From a bacterium (GTDB lineage Bacteria > Bacillota > Bacilli > Lactobacillales > Streptococcaceae), in contig CAJNDF010000003.1 of assembly GCA_905221455.1 (NCBI GenBank), forward strand, positions 62,001-126,000: DNA of 64,000 nucleotides. The letters run 5' to 3'. The position numbers were made by a program, and so were the translations under genes. This document shows positions 7,801-17,394 of this stretch, one piece after another. Every line of letters begins with the position of its first letter. Position 1 is the stretch's first letter. The notes beneath the pieces are model-generated. The model made no database searches. It was given only the letters and a program-made list of their open reading frames with translations, and was not told the DNA's origin.

Positions 7801-8166
7801 TTAAACTCCTTTAATATAATCACCGACTACGCCTGGTAGTTCTTCTTTTTCATAGCCAAAATGGGTCATGGAGGAAACGAAGTGTTCCAATTCTTCTTCG
7901 GATAGTTGTTTGCGCGATTGGGCGATTAGTTCCTTATCCTCAGTTACAAACCGTCCAGTTGTGCGCTTGCTGTAGACAAATCCTTCTCGTTCGAGGTCTG
8001 ACAAGGCTCTCTGGATGGTGTTGGGATTGACCCCGGCCTCGCTCGCCAGCTCTCGCACGGTTGGAAGTTGTTGATTGGGTTCCAGTGTATGGGAGACAAT
8101 CTGAAGCTTGATTTTCTCCATAATCTGTAAATAAATGGGTTTTTTGTTGTCAAATGTCCAGGACAT
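7801..8166 (-). CDS. GntR-family regulator, YtrA subfamily
   Basis: A 121-residue protein with an N-terminal GntR winged helix (YLQIMEKIKLQIVS, then LPTVRELASEAGVNPNTIQRAL) and only a short C-terminal tail of about 50 residues, which defines the YtrA subfamily. Such regulators usually repress their own ABC transporter operon. It is the first gene of the operon, with a strong promoter and an AAGGAGA ribosome site. Confidence 0.92.
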   Translation of the reverse strand: MSWTFDNKKPIYLQIMEKIKLQIVSHTLEPNQQLPTVRELASEAGVNPNTIQRALSDLEREGFVYSKRTTGRFVTEDKELIAQSRKQLSEEELEHFVSSMTHFGYEKEELPGVVGDYIKGV

Positions 8167-8203
8167 CTTGGTCTCCTTTCTTTTATCCCTTTGTCTTAAT
8201 TAA

Positions 8204-8232
8204 ATAATACAACAAAACAAAAAACTTGTCAA
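8204..8232 (-). promoter_or_regulatory. promoter of the GntR-ABC operon
   Basis: Minus-strand TTGACA (8232-8227), 17-base spacer, TATTAT (8209-8204). Confidence 0.8.
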
Positions 8233-8250
8233 GCAAAAAGAAGAATTGTT

Positions 8251-8278
8251 TTGGGAATCGCTTAAAAAATGGTATAAT
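8251..8278 (+). promoter_or_regulatory. nrdR operon promoter
   Basis: TATAAT at 8273-8278 with a possible -35 TTGGGA at 8251-8256 (16-base spacer), divergent from the GntR operon. Confidence 0.6.
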
Positions 8279-8305
8279 GAAAAGAAAACGATAAGGAGGG
8301 AAAGG

Positions 8306-8779
8306 ATGCGTTGTCCAAAATGTGGGGCTACCAAGTCAAGTGTTATCGATAGTCGCCAAGCAGAAGAAGGGAACACCATTCGTAGAAGACGTGAGTGCGA
8401 CGAATGCCAACACCGTTTTACAACCTACGAACGGGTAGAAGAAAGAACCTTAGTTGTTGTTAAAAAAGATGGCACACGGGAACAATTCTCCAGAGATAAA
8501 ATCTTTAATGGGATTATTCGCTCAGCCCAGAAACGTCCTGTGTCAAGTGATGAAATCAACATGGTAGTCAATCGTATCGAACAGAAACTCCGTGGTCGAA
8601 ATGAAAATGAAATTCAAAGTGAGGACATTGGTTCACTCGTCATGGAGGAGTTGGCTGAGCTGGACGAGATTACCTATGTACGTTTTGCCAGTGTCTATCG
8701 TAGCTTTAAGGACGTGAGTGAACTAGAGAGCCTGCTCCAACAAATCACCCAGTCCTCTAAAAAGAAAAAGGAAAGATAA
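8306..8779 (+). CDS. nrdR: transcriptional repressor NrdR
   Basis: A 157-residue repressor of ribonucleotide reductase genes. It has an N-terminal zinc ribbon (MRCPKCG and [13 protein letters not shown]) and an ATP-cone domain that senses ATP/dATP ([16 protein letters not shown]). The start is the ATG at 8306 with an AAGGAGGGA site; the upstream reading to 8246 covers the promoter. The stop is followed immediately by the dnaB ATG. The nrdR-dnaB-dnaI order is usual in Firmicutes and couples dNTP control with replication initiation. Confidence 0.97.
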
Positions 8780-9949
8780 ATGAAGCCAATTGACCGTTTT
8801 TCTTATCTAAAGAATAATCGGGTGTCGCAAGATACCTCATCTCTGGTACAGTGCTACCTCCCGATTATCGGTCAGGAGGCACTGAGCCTTTATCTTTATA
8901 CGATTAGTTTTTGGGATAATGGCAGAAAGGAATATCTCTTTTCAAGTATTCTCAACCATCTCAACTTTGGGATGGACAGACTGATAAAATCCTTGAAAAT
9001 CCTATCTGCTTTCAATCTCTTGACCCTCTATCAAAAGGGGGACGTTTATCAGCTAGTTATCCATGCTCCTCTTTCAAGTCAAGATTTCTTAGAACATCCT
9101 GTGTATCGTAGACTTTTAGAGAAAAAGATTGGCGATGCAGCTGTGGAGGACTTGAAAGCGGAAAGTGCTGAGGGAGAAGAAATACCTGTCTCACTCAATC
9201 AAGTCTTTCCAGATTTGGCAGAGCTTGGAAGTCAAGAAGACCTTGGTCTCAAGAAGAAAGTGGCCAATGATTTTGATTTGGACCATTTTCGTCAGCTCAT
9301 GGCTCGAGATGGGCTTCGTTTTGCGGATGAGCAGTCAGATGTCTTGAACCTGTTTGCCATTGCCGAGGAGAAAAAATGGACTTGGTTTGAGACCTATCAG
9401 TTGGCCAAGTCAACAGCTGTTTCCCAAGTCATTTCAACCAAACGCATGCGGGAAAAAATTGCTCAAAAACCAGTTTCCTCTGACTTTAGTCCTAAGGAAG
9501 CGACTATCATCAAAGAAGCCAAAAGTAAAACTGCCCTGCAGTTCTTGTCAGAAATCAAGCAGACACGCAAGGGAACCATTACCCAAACAGAAAGAGAACT
9601 CTTGCAACAGATGGCTGGCTTGGGCTTGCTAGACGAAGTCATCAATATCATTCTCCTGTTGACCTTTAATAAGGTAGATTCGGCAAACATCAATGAGAAA
9701 TATGCCATGAAGGTAGCCAATGACTATGCCTATCAAAAGATTCATTCGGCAGAAGAGGCAGTCTTGCGCATCCGTGAGCGAGGGCAGAAGAGCCAGGCTC
9801 AAAAAAGCAGCAAACCCAGTCCTACCAAGTCCAATGTACCCAAGTGGAGCAATCCAGATTATAAGAATGAAACCAGCGAGGAAACTCGTCTGGAACTAGA
9901 ACGTAAGAAACAAGAACTATTAGCTCGATTAGAAAAAGGAGGAGATTAG
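8780..9949 (+). CDS. dnaB: replication initiation and membrane attachment protein DnaB
   Basis: The Firmicutes-type DnaB (389 residues), a helicase-loading protein that works with DnaD and DnaI at oriC and during replication restart; it is not the helicase. An N-terminal winged-helix-like half is followed by a DnaB_2-like region around residues 170-330 and a charged, lysine-rich tail. It starts directly after nrdR and is followed without a gap by dnaI. Identification rests on composition, length and operon position. Confidence 0.92.
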   Translation: MKPIDRFSYLKNNRVSQDTSSLVQCYLPIIGQEALSLYLYTISFWDNGRKEYLFSSILNHLNFGMDRLIKSLKILSAFNLLTLYQKGDVYQLVIHAPLSSQDFLEHPVYRRLLEKKIGDAAVEDLKAESAEGEEIPVSLNQVFPDLAELGSQEDLGLKKKVANDFDLDHFRQLMARDGLRFADEQSDVLNLFAIAEEKKWTWFETYQLAKSTAVSQVISTKRMREKIAQKPVSSDFSPKEATIIKEAKSKTALQFLSEIKQTRKGTITQTERELLQQMAGLGLLDEVINIILLLTFNKVDSANINEKYAMKVANDYAYQKIHSAEEAVLRIRERGQKSQAQKSSKPSPTKSNVPKWSNPDYKNETSEETRLELERKKQELLARLEKGGD

Positions 9950-10846
9950 ATGGAAAGTGTCGGAGACGTACTCAAGCGTCAACCCAGCCGTTTTCATTAT
10001 CAAGATTTGGTCCAGAAAATCATGAAGGATCCTGATGTTGCGGCCTTTATCCAGCAAGAATCCCTCAGCCCAGAGGAATTAAATCGTAGTATCTCCAAGT
10101 TTAATCAGTACATCACCGAGCGCGACAAATTTCTCCGTGGTGATACGGATTATATTGCCAAAGGTTATAAGCCTATTTTGGTTATGAATCATGGCTATGC
10201 GGATGTTTCTTATGAAGAAACTCCTGAACTAATCGCAGCGGAAAAAGAAGCGGCTATTAAGAACCGTCTTAAGTTAATCAATCTGCCAGCCAGTCTCAAG
10301 AAAGCTAGTTTGGCTCAAGTTGACTTGGATGATTTGGGGCGCTTGCCAGTTTTTGAAAAGCTATTAGCCTTTGTGGAGCAATATCCAGCTATTCGAAAAG
10401 GTCTTTACTTGTATGGAGACTTTGGTGTGGGTAAAAGTTTCATGGTGGCTGCTTTAGCCCATGATTTATCAGAAAAACGAGGTGTTTCCTCAACTCTCCT
10501 CCACTATCCTAGCTTTGTCATTGATGCCAAAAATGCCATCAGTGATGGCAATGTCAAGACCTTGGTGGATGAGATTAAGCTTTCTGAAGTCCTGATTTTA
10601 GATGATATTGGTGCTGAGCAATCAACAGCTTGGGTGCGGGATGAAATCCTGCAAGTCATTCTCCAATATCGAATGCAGGAAAATTTACCGACCTTTTTCA
10701 CATCCAACTTCAACTTTGAAGAGTTGGAGCTGCATTTTGCTAAAGGGAAACATGGAAATGACGAAACCTGGGAAGCCAGACGCGTCATGGAACGCATCCG
10801 TTATTTGGCTGAGGAGACTCGTTTAGAAGGAGTAAACCGTCGATGA
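9950..10846 (+). CDS. dnaI: primosomal helicase loader DnaI
   Basis: AAA+ ATPase of 298 residues that loads the replicative helicase. An N-terminal helicase-binding region (about 1-130) is followed by an ATPase with Walker A GDFGVGKS, Walker B VLILDDIG, and a sensor region FTSNFNFEEL. The ATG follows the dnaB stop directly. The stop overlaps the start of the downstream nitroreductase gene (ATGA), so that gene belongs to the same transcript. Confidence 0.95.
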   Translation: MESVGDVLKRQPSRFHYQDLVQKIMKDPDVAAFIQQESLSPEELNRSISKFNQYITERDKFLRGDTDYIAKGYKPILVMNHGYADVSYEETPELIAAEKEAAIKNRLKLINLPASLKKASLAQVDLDDLGRLPVFEKLLAFVEQYPAIRKGLYLYGDFGVGKSFMVAALAHDLSEKRGVSSTLLHYPSFVIDAKNAISDGNVKTLVDEIKLSEVLILDDIGAEQSTAWVRDEILQVILQYRMQENLPTFFTSNFNFEELELHFAKGKHGNDETWEARRVMERIRYLAEETRLEGVNRR

Positions 10847-11556
10847 CAGAAACGATTAAACTGATGAAAGCTCATAAGTCTGTTCGAAGATTTAAGGAGC
10901 AAGCCATCCCTCATGAAGACTTGACTGAAATCTTGACAGCAGCCCAGATGGCCTCGTCTTGGAAGAATTTCCAATCCTACTCAGTGATTGTGGTACGAAG
11001 TCAAGAAAAGAAAGATGCTCTGTATGAATTGGTGCCTCAAGAAGCTATTTGCCAGTCAGCTGTTTTCCTTCTCTTTGTCGGAGATTTGAACCGAGCAGAA
11101 AAGGGAGTTTAGCTTCATACTGATACCTTCCAACCTCAAGGTGTAGAAAGTCTCTTAATTAGTTCGGTCGATGCGGCTCTTGCTGGTCAAAATGCCCTGC
11201 TGGCAGCTGAAAGTTTGGGCTATGGTGGTGTTATCATTGGCTTGGTTCGTTACAAGTCAGAAGAAGTGGCAGAGCTTTTTAACCTGCCTGACTATACTTA
11301 TCCAGTTTTTGGGATGGCACTGGGTCTTCCAAATGAAGAACATGAAGTTAAACCTCGCTTGCCATTGAATCAAGTGGTATTTGAGGAAGAATATCAGGAA
11401 CAGACAGTTGATGCGATTGAGGCTTATGACCGTGTACAGGCTGACTATGCTGGCGCGCGTGCAACCACAAGCTGGAGTCAGCGCCTAGCCGAACAGTTTG
11501 GTCAAGCTGAACCAAGCTCAACTAGAAAAAATCTTGAGCAGAAAAAGTTATTGTAG
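10843..11556 (+). pseudogene. NADPH-dependent nitroreductase, interrupted by one stop codon
   Basis: The reading frame begins with the ATG at 10843, overlapping the dnaI stop, and encodes a nitroreductase N-terminus (KLMKAHKSVRRFKEQAIP, AAQMASSWKNFQSY). It meets TAG at 11110-11112 after 89 codons. The same frame continues without any shift as LHTDTFQPQGVESLL, then AESLGYGGVIIGLVRY, and ends at 11556, giving the full family length of about 237 codons. One base change therefore separates this from an intact NfrA-like FMN oxidoreductase. Either the gene is recently dead, the stop is read through, or it is a sequencing error. Restart at the ATG at 11215 would lack half of the FMN fold. Confidence 0.88.
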
Positions 11557-11569
11557 AAAGTGAGAAATT

Positions 11570-12880
11570 ATGGCCCTACCAACTATTGCCATTGTAGGAC
11601 GTCCCAATGTTGGGAAATCAACCCTATTTAATCGGATCGCTGGTGAGCGAATCTCCATTGTAGAAGATGTCGAAGGAGTGACACGTGACCGTATCTATGC
11701 GACGGGTGAGTGGCTCAATCGCTCTTTTAGCATGATTGATACAGGAGGAATCGATGATGTCGATGCTCCTTTCATGGAACAAATCAAGCACCAGGCAGAA
11801 ATTGCCATGGAAGAAGCAGATGTCATCGTTTTTGTCGTGTCTGGTAAGGAAGGAATTACCGATGCAGACGAATACGTAGCCCGTAAACTTTATAAGACCC
11901 ACAAACCAGTTATCCTAGCAGTGAACAAGGTGGACAACCCTGAGATGCGAAATGATATCTATGATTTCTATGCCCTCGGTTTGGGTGAACCACTGCCTAT
12001 CTCATCTGTCCATGGTATCGGTACAGGGGATGTGCTAGACGCAATCGTAGAAAATCTTCCAAATGAATATGAAGAAGAAAATCCAGATGTCATTAAGTTT
12101 AGCTTGATTGGTCGTCCAAACGTTGGAAAATCAAGCTTGATTAATGCTATCTTGGGAGAAGACCGTGTTATTGCTAGTCCTGTTGCTGGAACAACTCGTG
12201 ACGCCATTGATACCCACTTTACAGATACAGATGGTCAAGAGTTTACCATGATTGATACGGCAGGTATGCGTAAGTCTGGTAAGGTTTATGAAAATACTGA
12301 GAAATACTCTGTCATGCGTGCCATGCGAGCTATTGATCGCTCGGATGTGGTCTTGATGGTCATCAATGCGGAAGAAGGAATCCGTGAATACGACAAGCGT
12401 ATCGCAGGATTTGCCCATGAAGCTGGTAAAGGGATGATTATCGTGGTCAACAAGTGGGATACGCTTGAAAAAGACAACCACACCATGAAAAACTGGGAAG
12501 AAGATATCCGTGAGCAGTTCCAATACCTGCCTTACGCCCCGATTATCTTTGTATCAGCTTTGACTAAACAACGTCTTCACAAGCTGCCTGAAATGATCAA
12601 GCAAATCAGTGAAAGCCAAAACACACGTATCCCATCAGCCGTCTTGAACGATGTGATTATGGATGCTATTGCCATCAACCCAACACCAACAGACAAAGGA
12701 AAACGCCTTAAGATTTTCTATGCGACCCAAGTGGCAACCAAACCACCAACCTTTGTCATCTTTGTCAATGAAGAAGAACTCATGCACTTTTCTTACCTGC
12801 GTTTCTTGGAAAATCAAATCCGCAAGGCCTTTGTATTTGAGGGAACCCCAATCCATCTCATCGCAAGAAAACGTAAATAA
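11570..12880 (+). CDS. der: ribosome biogenesis GTPase Der
   Basis: Der (EngA) of 436 residues, an essential 50S assembly factor. It carries two GTPase domains in tandem, each with a G1 motif GRPNVGKS (about residues 9 and 182), with DTGGI/DTAGM and NKVD/NKWD motifs, and a C-terminal KH-like domain. It begins 13 bases after the broken nitroreductase frame and ends before a clear terminator. Confidence 0.98.
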
Positions 12881-12888
12881 AAAAGTAG

Positions 12889-12917
12889 AATCTGGAATGA
12901 CATTTCCAGATTTTTTT
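12889..12917 (+). terminator. der terminator
   Basis: Stem AATCTGGAA/TTCCAGATT with a six-base loop, followed by seven Ts. Confidence 0.85.
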
Positions 12918-12966
12918 GATAGAATGAAGGTAAAGAAAGCGCTGTCAAAAAAAGGAGGTGTCGATA

Positions 12967-13305
12967 ATGAAACTGTCGTTTAATCAATTGATACTCTTAT
13001 TTCCTTGTTTTTACTTTTTCTATTGGATAGACAATGCTGATAGAAACAGTAAGTTTTTCCCCATTATCTACTATTTCTACTGGATTTATTTTTCCCTTTT
13101 AGCTCTGTTTAGTCTGGATCTGACAATTTTTTCATTCTTATTTTTCCCTATTGTTCTCAAACATGAATCAGATATGAGTGCTTGGGGTGTTTGGTTGCTG
13201 TTGATAGTCCTATCCCTAGGAAGTGACTGGCTAGACTACATCTTTTTCAAAAAAATGTTTCGCTTGAGACGAGAACTAGGGAATTCTAAAGCGGGAAGGC
13301 ATTGA
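12967..13305 (+). CDS. small membrane protein of unknown function
   Basis: A 112-residue hydrophobic protein with about three membrane segments (LILLFPCFYFFYW, ALFSLDLTIFSFLFF, VWLLLIVLSLGSDW) and a basic C-terminus. I do not recognise a family. The ATG at 12967 has a strong AGGAGG site, which decides the start against the ATG at 12958. It is paired with another small membrane protein 29 bases downstream, so the two probably act in one membrane process or form a small immunity-like module, but no function can be assigned. Confidence 0.7.
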   Translation: MKLSFNQLILLFPCFYFFYWIDNADRNSKFFPIIYYFYWIYFSLLALFSLDLTIFSFLFFPIVLKHESDMSAWGVWLLLIVLSLGSDWLDYIFFKKMFRLRRELGNSKAGRH

Positions 13306-13334
13306 TTTATATGTTTTTTAATAGGAGGTAGTTT

Positions 13335-13622
13335 ATGGAACATCTAAAATCATTTATTACACGCTATTCTAAGGTCTATATTGGTTTAGTTCTGTTGATC
13401 TGGATTGCTTTCTTCTTTCTTCCTTGGGGCAGTCCGATTCTTGGGGGAAAGATTGACCTCTTCAGCATACAGAAAGTCTTGCTAGTTTTTGGTATTCTGT
13501 CTATTTTGATGGCCTTGCTGTCCAAGAAAGTCAGTCTCTTTGTTTTTGGATTGATCTGCTGTTTTTCTCTTTGGATAAATCTATTTATCCTATTTGCCAT
13601 TTTGCCGATTTTTGGCAATTAA
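13335..13622 (+). CDS. small membrane protein of unknown function
   Basis: A 95-residue protein with three hydrophobic segments (VYIGLVLLIWIAFFFLPW, VLLVFGILSILMALL, LFVFGLICCFSLWINLF) and a strong GGAGG site. It follows the preceding small membrane gene and ends before a terminator, so the pair forms one transcription unit. No family is recognised. Confidence 0.7.
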   Translation: MEHLKSFITRYSKVYIGLVLLIWIAFFFLPWGSPILGGKIDLFSIQKVLLVFGILSILMALLSKKVSLFVFGLICCFSLWINLFILFAILPIFGN

Positions 13623-13637
13623 AGTATCATAAAAATC

Positions 13638-13671
13638 AGAGAGGTTAGCTTGGAAACTAGCCTCTTTTTCC
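13638..13671 (+). terminator. terminator after the small membrane pair
   Basis: Stem AGAGGTTAG/CTAGCCTCT (one G-U pair) with a seven- to eight-base loop, followed by a T-run. Confidence 0.8.
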
Positions 13672-13693
13672 TTTTCAAAATGGGGATTCTTCC

Positions 13694-13722
13694 TTGAAAA
13701 TAATCAGTAATTGTGCTAAAAT
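13694..13722 (+). promoter_or_regulatory. secA promoter
   Basis: TTGAAA (13694-13699), 17-base spacer, TAAAAT (13717-13722). Confidence 0.7.
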
Positions 13723-13767
13723 TAAAAGAACATTCTAAAATATTCGGAATTTAAAGTAAGGAAAAAC

Positions 13768-16281
13768 ATGGCTAATATTTTAAAAACAATTATCGAAAAT
13801 GATAAAGGAGAAATCCGTCGTCTGGAAAAGATGGCTGACAAGGTTTTCAAATACGAAGACCAAATGGCTGCTTTGACAGATGACCAACTAAAAGCAAAAA
13901 CAGTTGAATTTAAAGAACGTTATCAAAATGGAGAATCACTGGATTCGTTGCTTTATGAAGCATTTGCGGTTGTCCGTGAGGGTGCCAAACGTGTCCTAGG
14001 TCTCTTCCCATATAAGGTTCAGGTCATGGGGGGAATCGTTCTTCACCATGGTGACGTGCCAGAGATGCGTACAGGGGAAGGGAAAACCTTGACTGCGACC
14101 ATGCCCGTATACCTCAACGCCCTTTCAGGTAAAGGGGTTCACGTAGTTACGGTCAATGAATACCTATCAGAACGTGACGCGACTGAGATGGGTGAATTGT
14201 ACTCATGGCTTGGTTTGTCAGTAGGGATTAACTTGGCTGCCAAATCTCCAATGGAGAAAAAAGAAGCCTATGAGTGTGATATTACTTATTCAACCAACTC
14301 AGAAATCGGATTTGACTACCTTCGTGATAACATGGTCGTCCGCGCTGAAAACATGGTACAACGTCCGCTCAACTATGCCTTGGTCGATGAGGTTGACTCT
14401 ATCTTGATTGACGAAGCCCGTACACCTTTGATTGTATCAGGTGCCAACGCGGTTGAAACCAGTCAGTTGTACCATATGGCAGACCACTATGTAAAATCTT
14501 TGGACAAAGACGACTACATCATCGATGTGCAGTCTAAGACTATTGGTTTGTCAGATTCAGGGATTGACAAGGCTGAAAGCTACTTCAAGCTTGAAAACCT
14601 CTATGACATCGAAAATGTGGCTTTGACTCACTTTATCGATAATGCCCTTCGTGCCAACTACATCATGCTTCTTGATATTGACTATGTGGTCAGCGAAGAG
14701 CAAGAAATCTTGATTGTCGACCAATTTACAGGTCGTACCATGGAAGGTCGTCGTTATTCTGATGGCTTGCACCAAGCCATTGAAGCTAAAGAAGGTGTGC
14801 CAATCCAGGATGAAACCAAGACATCTGCCTCAATCACTTACCAAAACCTCTTCCGTATGTACAAGAAATTGTCTGGTATGACGGGTACAGGTAAGACTGA
14901 GGAAGAAGAATTCCGTGAAATTTACAACATTCGTGTTATTCCAATCCCAACAAACCGTCCTGTTCAACGTATTGACCATCCAGACCTACTTTTTGCTAGC
15001 ATTGAAGCTAAGTTTAAAGCAGTTGTCGAAGACGTTAAGGCTCGTTACCAAAAGGGTCAGCCTGTCTTGGTTGGTACAGTAGCGGTTGAAACTAGTGACT
15101 ATATTTCTAAGAAATTGGTTGCAGCTGGTGTTCCTCACGAAGTCTTGAATGCAAAAAACCACTATAAAGAAGCCCAAATCATCATGAATGCTGGTCAACG
15201 TGGTGCTGTTACCATTGCGACTAACATGGCCGGTCGTGGTACAGACATCAAGCTTGGTGAAGGGGTTCGCGAATTGGGTGGACTTTGTGTTATTGGTACA
15301 GAACGCCATGAAAGCCGTCGTATCGATAACCAGCTTCGTGGACGTTCAGGTCGTCAAGGAGACCCAGGTGAGTCACAATTCTACCTCTCTCTTGAAGATG
15401 ATTTGATGAAACGTTTTGGTTCTGAACGCTTGAAGGGAATCTTTGAACGCTTGAATATGTCTGAAGAGGCCATTGAGTCTCGTATGTTGACACGTCAGGT
15501 TGAAGCGGCTCAAAAACGTGTCGAAGGAAATAACTACGATACTCGTAAACAAGTCCTTCAATACGACGATGTCATGCGTGAACAACGTGAGATTATCTAC
15601 GCTCAACGTTACGATGTCATTACTGCAGACCGTGACTTGGCACCTGAAATTCAGGCTATGATCAAACGCACAATTGGTCGTGTTGTTGATGGTCATGCGC
15701 GTGCCAAACAAGATGAAAAACTAGAAGCAATTTTGAACTTTGCTAAGTACAACTTGCTTCCAGAAGATTCTATTACGATGGAAGACTTGTCAGGTTTGTC
15801 TGATAAGGCTATTAAGGAAGAACTCTTCCAACGTGCCTTGCAAGTTTACGATAGTCAGGTTTCAAAACTACGTGATGAAGAAGCAGTCAAAGAATTCCAA
15901 AAAGTGTTGATTCTACGAGTGGTAGATAACAAGTGGACAGATCATATTGATGCCCTTGATCAATTGCGTAATGCGGTTGGACTTCGTGGCTATGCTCAGA
16001 ACAACCCTGTTGTTGAGTATCAGGCAGAAGGTTTCCGTATGTTTAATGATATGATTGGTTCGATTGAGTTTGATGTGACACGTTTGATGATGAAAGCACA
16101 AATTCATGAACAAGAAAGACCACAAGCAGAACACCATATCAGTACAACAGCGACTCGCAATATCGCTGCCCACCAAGCAAATATGCCAGAAGATTTGGAT
16201 TTGAGCCAGATTGGACGGAATGAACTTTGCCCATGTGGTTCTGGTAAGAAGTTTAAAAACTGTCACGGTAAAAGACAATAA
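13768..16281 (+). CDS. secA: preprotein translocase ATPase SecA
   Basis: The housekeeping SecA motor (837 residues) that drives secretory proteins through SecYEG. It has Walker [21 protein letters not shown] (DEAD-like) in the first nucleotide-binding fold, the helicase motif [13 protein letters not shown], the [10 protein letters not shown] motif and a C-terminal zinc-binding SEC-C tail [14 protein letters not shown], which binds SecB-like partners or lipid. The codon pattern is that of a highly expressed gene. A terminator-like hairpin follows it. Confidence 0.98.
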   Translation: MANILKTIIENDKGEIRRLEKMADKVFKYEDQMAALTDDQLKAKTVEFKERYQNGESLDSLLYEAFAVVREGAKRVLGLFPYKVQVMGGIVLHHGDVPEMRTGEGKTLTATMPVYLNALSGKGVHVVTVNEYLSERDATEMGELYSWLGLSVGINLAAKSPMEKKEAYECDITYSTNSEIGFDYLRDNMVVRAENMVQRPLNYALVDEVDSILIDEARTPLIVSGANAVETSQLYHMADHYVKSLDKDDYIIDVQSKTIGLSDSGIDKAESYFKLENLYDIENVALTHFIDNALRANYIMLLDIDYVVSEEQEILIVDQFTGRTMEGRRYSDGLHQAIEAKEGVPIQDETKTSASITYQNLFRMYKKLSGMTGTGKTEEEEFREIYNIRVIPIPTNRPVQRIDHPDLLFASIEAKFKAVVEDVKARYQKGQPVLVGTVAVETSDYISKKLVAAGVPHEVLNAKNHYKEAQIIMNAGQRGAVTIATNMAGRGTDIKLGEGVRELGGLCVIGTERHESRRIDNQLRGRSGRQGDPGESQFYLSLEDDLMKRFGSERLKGIFERLNMSEEAIESRMLTRQVEAAQKRVEGNNYDTRKQVLQYDDVMREQREIIYAQRYDVITADRDLAPEIQAMIKRTIGRVVDGHARAKQDEKLEAILNFAKYNLLPEDSITMEDLSGLSDKAIKEELFQRALQVYDSQVSKLRDEEAVKEFQKVLILRVVDNKWTDHIDALDQLRNAVGLRGYAQNNPVVEYQAEGFRMFNDMIGSIEFDVTRLMMKAQIHEQERPQAEHHISTTATRNIAAHQANMPEDLDLSQIGRNELCPCGSGKKFKNCHGKRQ

Positions 16282-16299
16282 AATGAGATAGTTTAGAGG

Positions 16300-16342
16300 C
16301 GGATACCTTGTGAAAAGTAAATTTTTACTTGGTATCCGTTTG
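16300..16342 (+). terminator. terminator-like hairpin between secA and the first DAHP synthase
   Basis: Eight-bp stem CGGATACC/GGTATCCG with an inner AAAAGTAAA/TTTTTACTT pairing, followed by TTTGATTT. It is probably a partial terminator, because the next gene starts only 20 bases on. Confidence 0.7.
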
Positions 16343-16361
16343 ATTTATAAGGAGATGAGTT

Positions 16362-17393
16362 ATGGTATTTACAGCAAAAAGTCCTAAAATTAATATTGAA
16401 GAAGTTCGTGCCTTATCAAAACTAGAAGGCCAGGCTTTGGAGAGAAAATCACAGCGCGATCAAGAGCTAGAAGCCATTATACGTGGAGAAGACCAACGAA
16501 TTCTCTTGGTAATCGGACCATGCTCATCTGACAATGAAGAAGCTGTCCTTGAGTACGCTAAGCGTTTGGCAGCTTTGCAAGAAGAAGTCGCAGACCGTAT
16601 CTTTATGGTTATGCGTGTTTATACAGCCAAACCTCGTACTAACGGAGATGGATACAAGGGCTTGATTCACCAGCCTAATGCGACAGAAGCGCCAAGCCTC
16701 ATCAACGGAATCAAAGCTGTGCGCCATCTTCACTATCGTGTTATCACGGAAACTGGCATGACAACGGCTGATGAAATGCTTTATCCTGAAAATCTTCCGC
16801 TTGTAGATGATTTGATTTCTTACATGGCAGTTGGTGCCCGTTCGGTTGAAGACCAGCAACACCGCTTTGTGGCAAGTGGGGCAGATTTTGCGACTGGGTT
16901 TAAAAATCCAACCTCAGGAAATCTCAATGTTATGTTTAATGGGATTTATGCTGCTCAAAACAAACAAAGCTTCCTTTTCCTAGGAAAAGAAGTGGAAACA
17001 ACTGGGAACCCGCTTTCGCATGCCATTCTTCGTGGAGCGATTAATGAGTATGGTAAGAATATTCCTAACTATTACTATGATAATTTGATAGATACCATTG
17101 CCCAGTATGAGAAAATGGGCTTGGAAAATCCCTTTATCATTGTAGATACCAATCATGACAACTCTGGTAAGCAACATATGGACCAAATTCGAATTGTCCG
17201 CCAGACCTTGATTAACCGTGATTGGAATGAAAAAATCAAGCAGTACGTTCGTGGCTTTATGATTGAGTCTTATCTAGAAGACGGCCGTCAAAATGAACCG
17301 GAAGTATTTGGCAAGTCTATCACAGACCCTTGCCTTGGCTGGGAAAATACAGAAGCCCTTGTCAGAGAAATCTACCAAACGCTAGGAGAATAA
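16362..17393 (+). CDS. 3-deoxy-7-phosphoheptulonate (DAHP) synthase, first copy
   Basis: Class I DAHP synthase of 343 residues; it condenses PEP with erythrose-4-phosphate at the entry of the shikimate pathway. Signatures: [19 protein letters not shown] (PEP-binding GPCS), [25 protein letters not shown] and [12 protein letters not shown]. It is followed after one base by a close paralogue. Class I enzymes are often split by feedback specificity (Phe, Tyr or Trp), so the two copies may differ in feedback, but the sequence does not say which is which. Confidence 0.93.
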   Translation: MVFTAKSPKINIEEVRALSKLEGQALERKSQRDQELEAIIRGEDQRILLVIGPCSSDNEEAVLEYAKRLAALQEEVADRIFMVMRVYTAKPRTNGDGYKGLIHQPNATEAPSLINGIKAVRHLHYRVITETGMTTADEMLYPENLPLVDDLISYMAVGARSVEDQQHRFVASGADFATGFKNPTSGNLNVMFNGIYAAQNKQSFLFLGKEVETTGNPLSHAILRGAINEYGKNIPNYYYDNLIDTIAQYEKMGLENPFIIVDTNHDNSGKQHMDQIRIVRQTLINRDWNEKIKQYVRGFMIESYLEDGRQNEPEVFGKSITDPCLGWENTEALVREIYQTLGE

Positions 17394-17394
17394 G

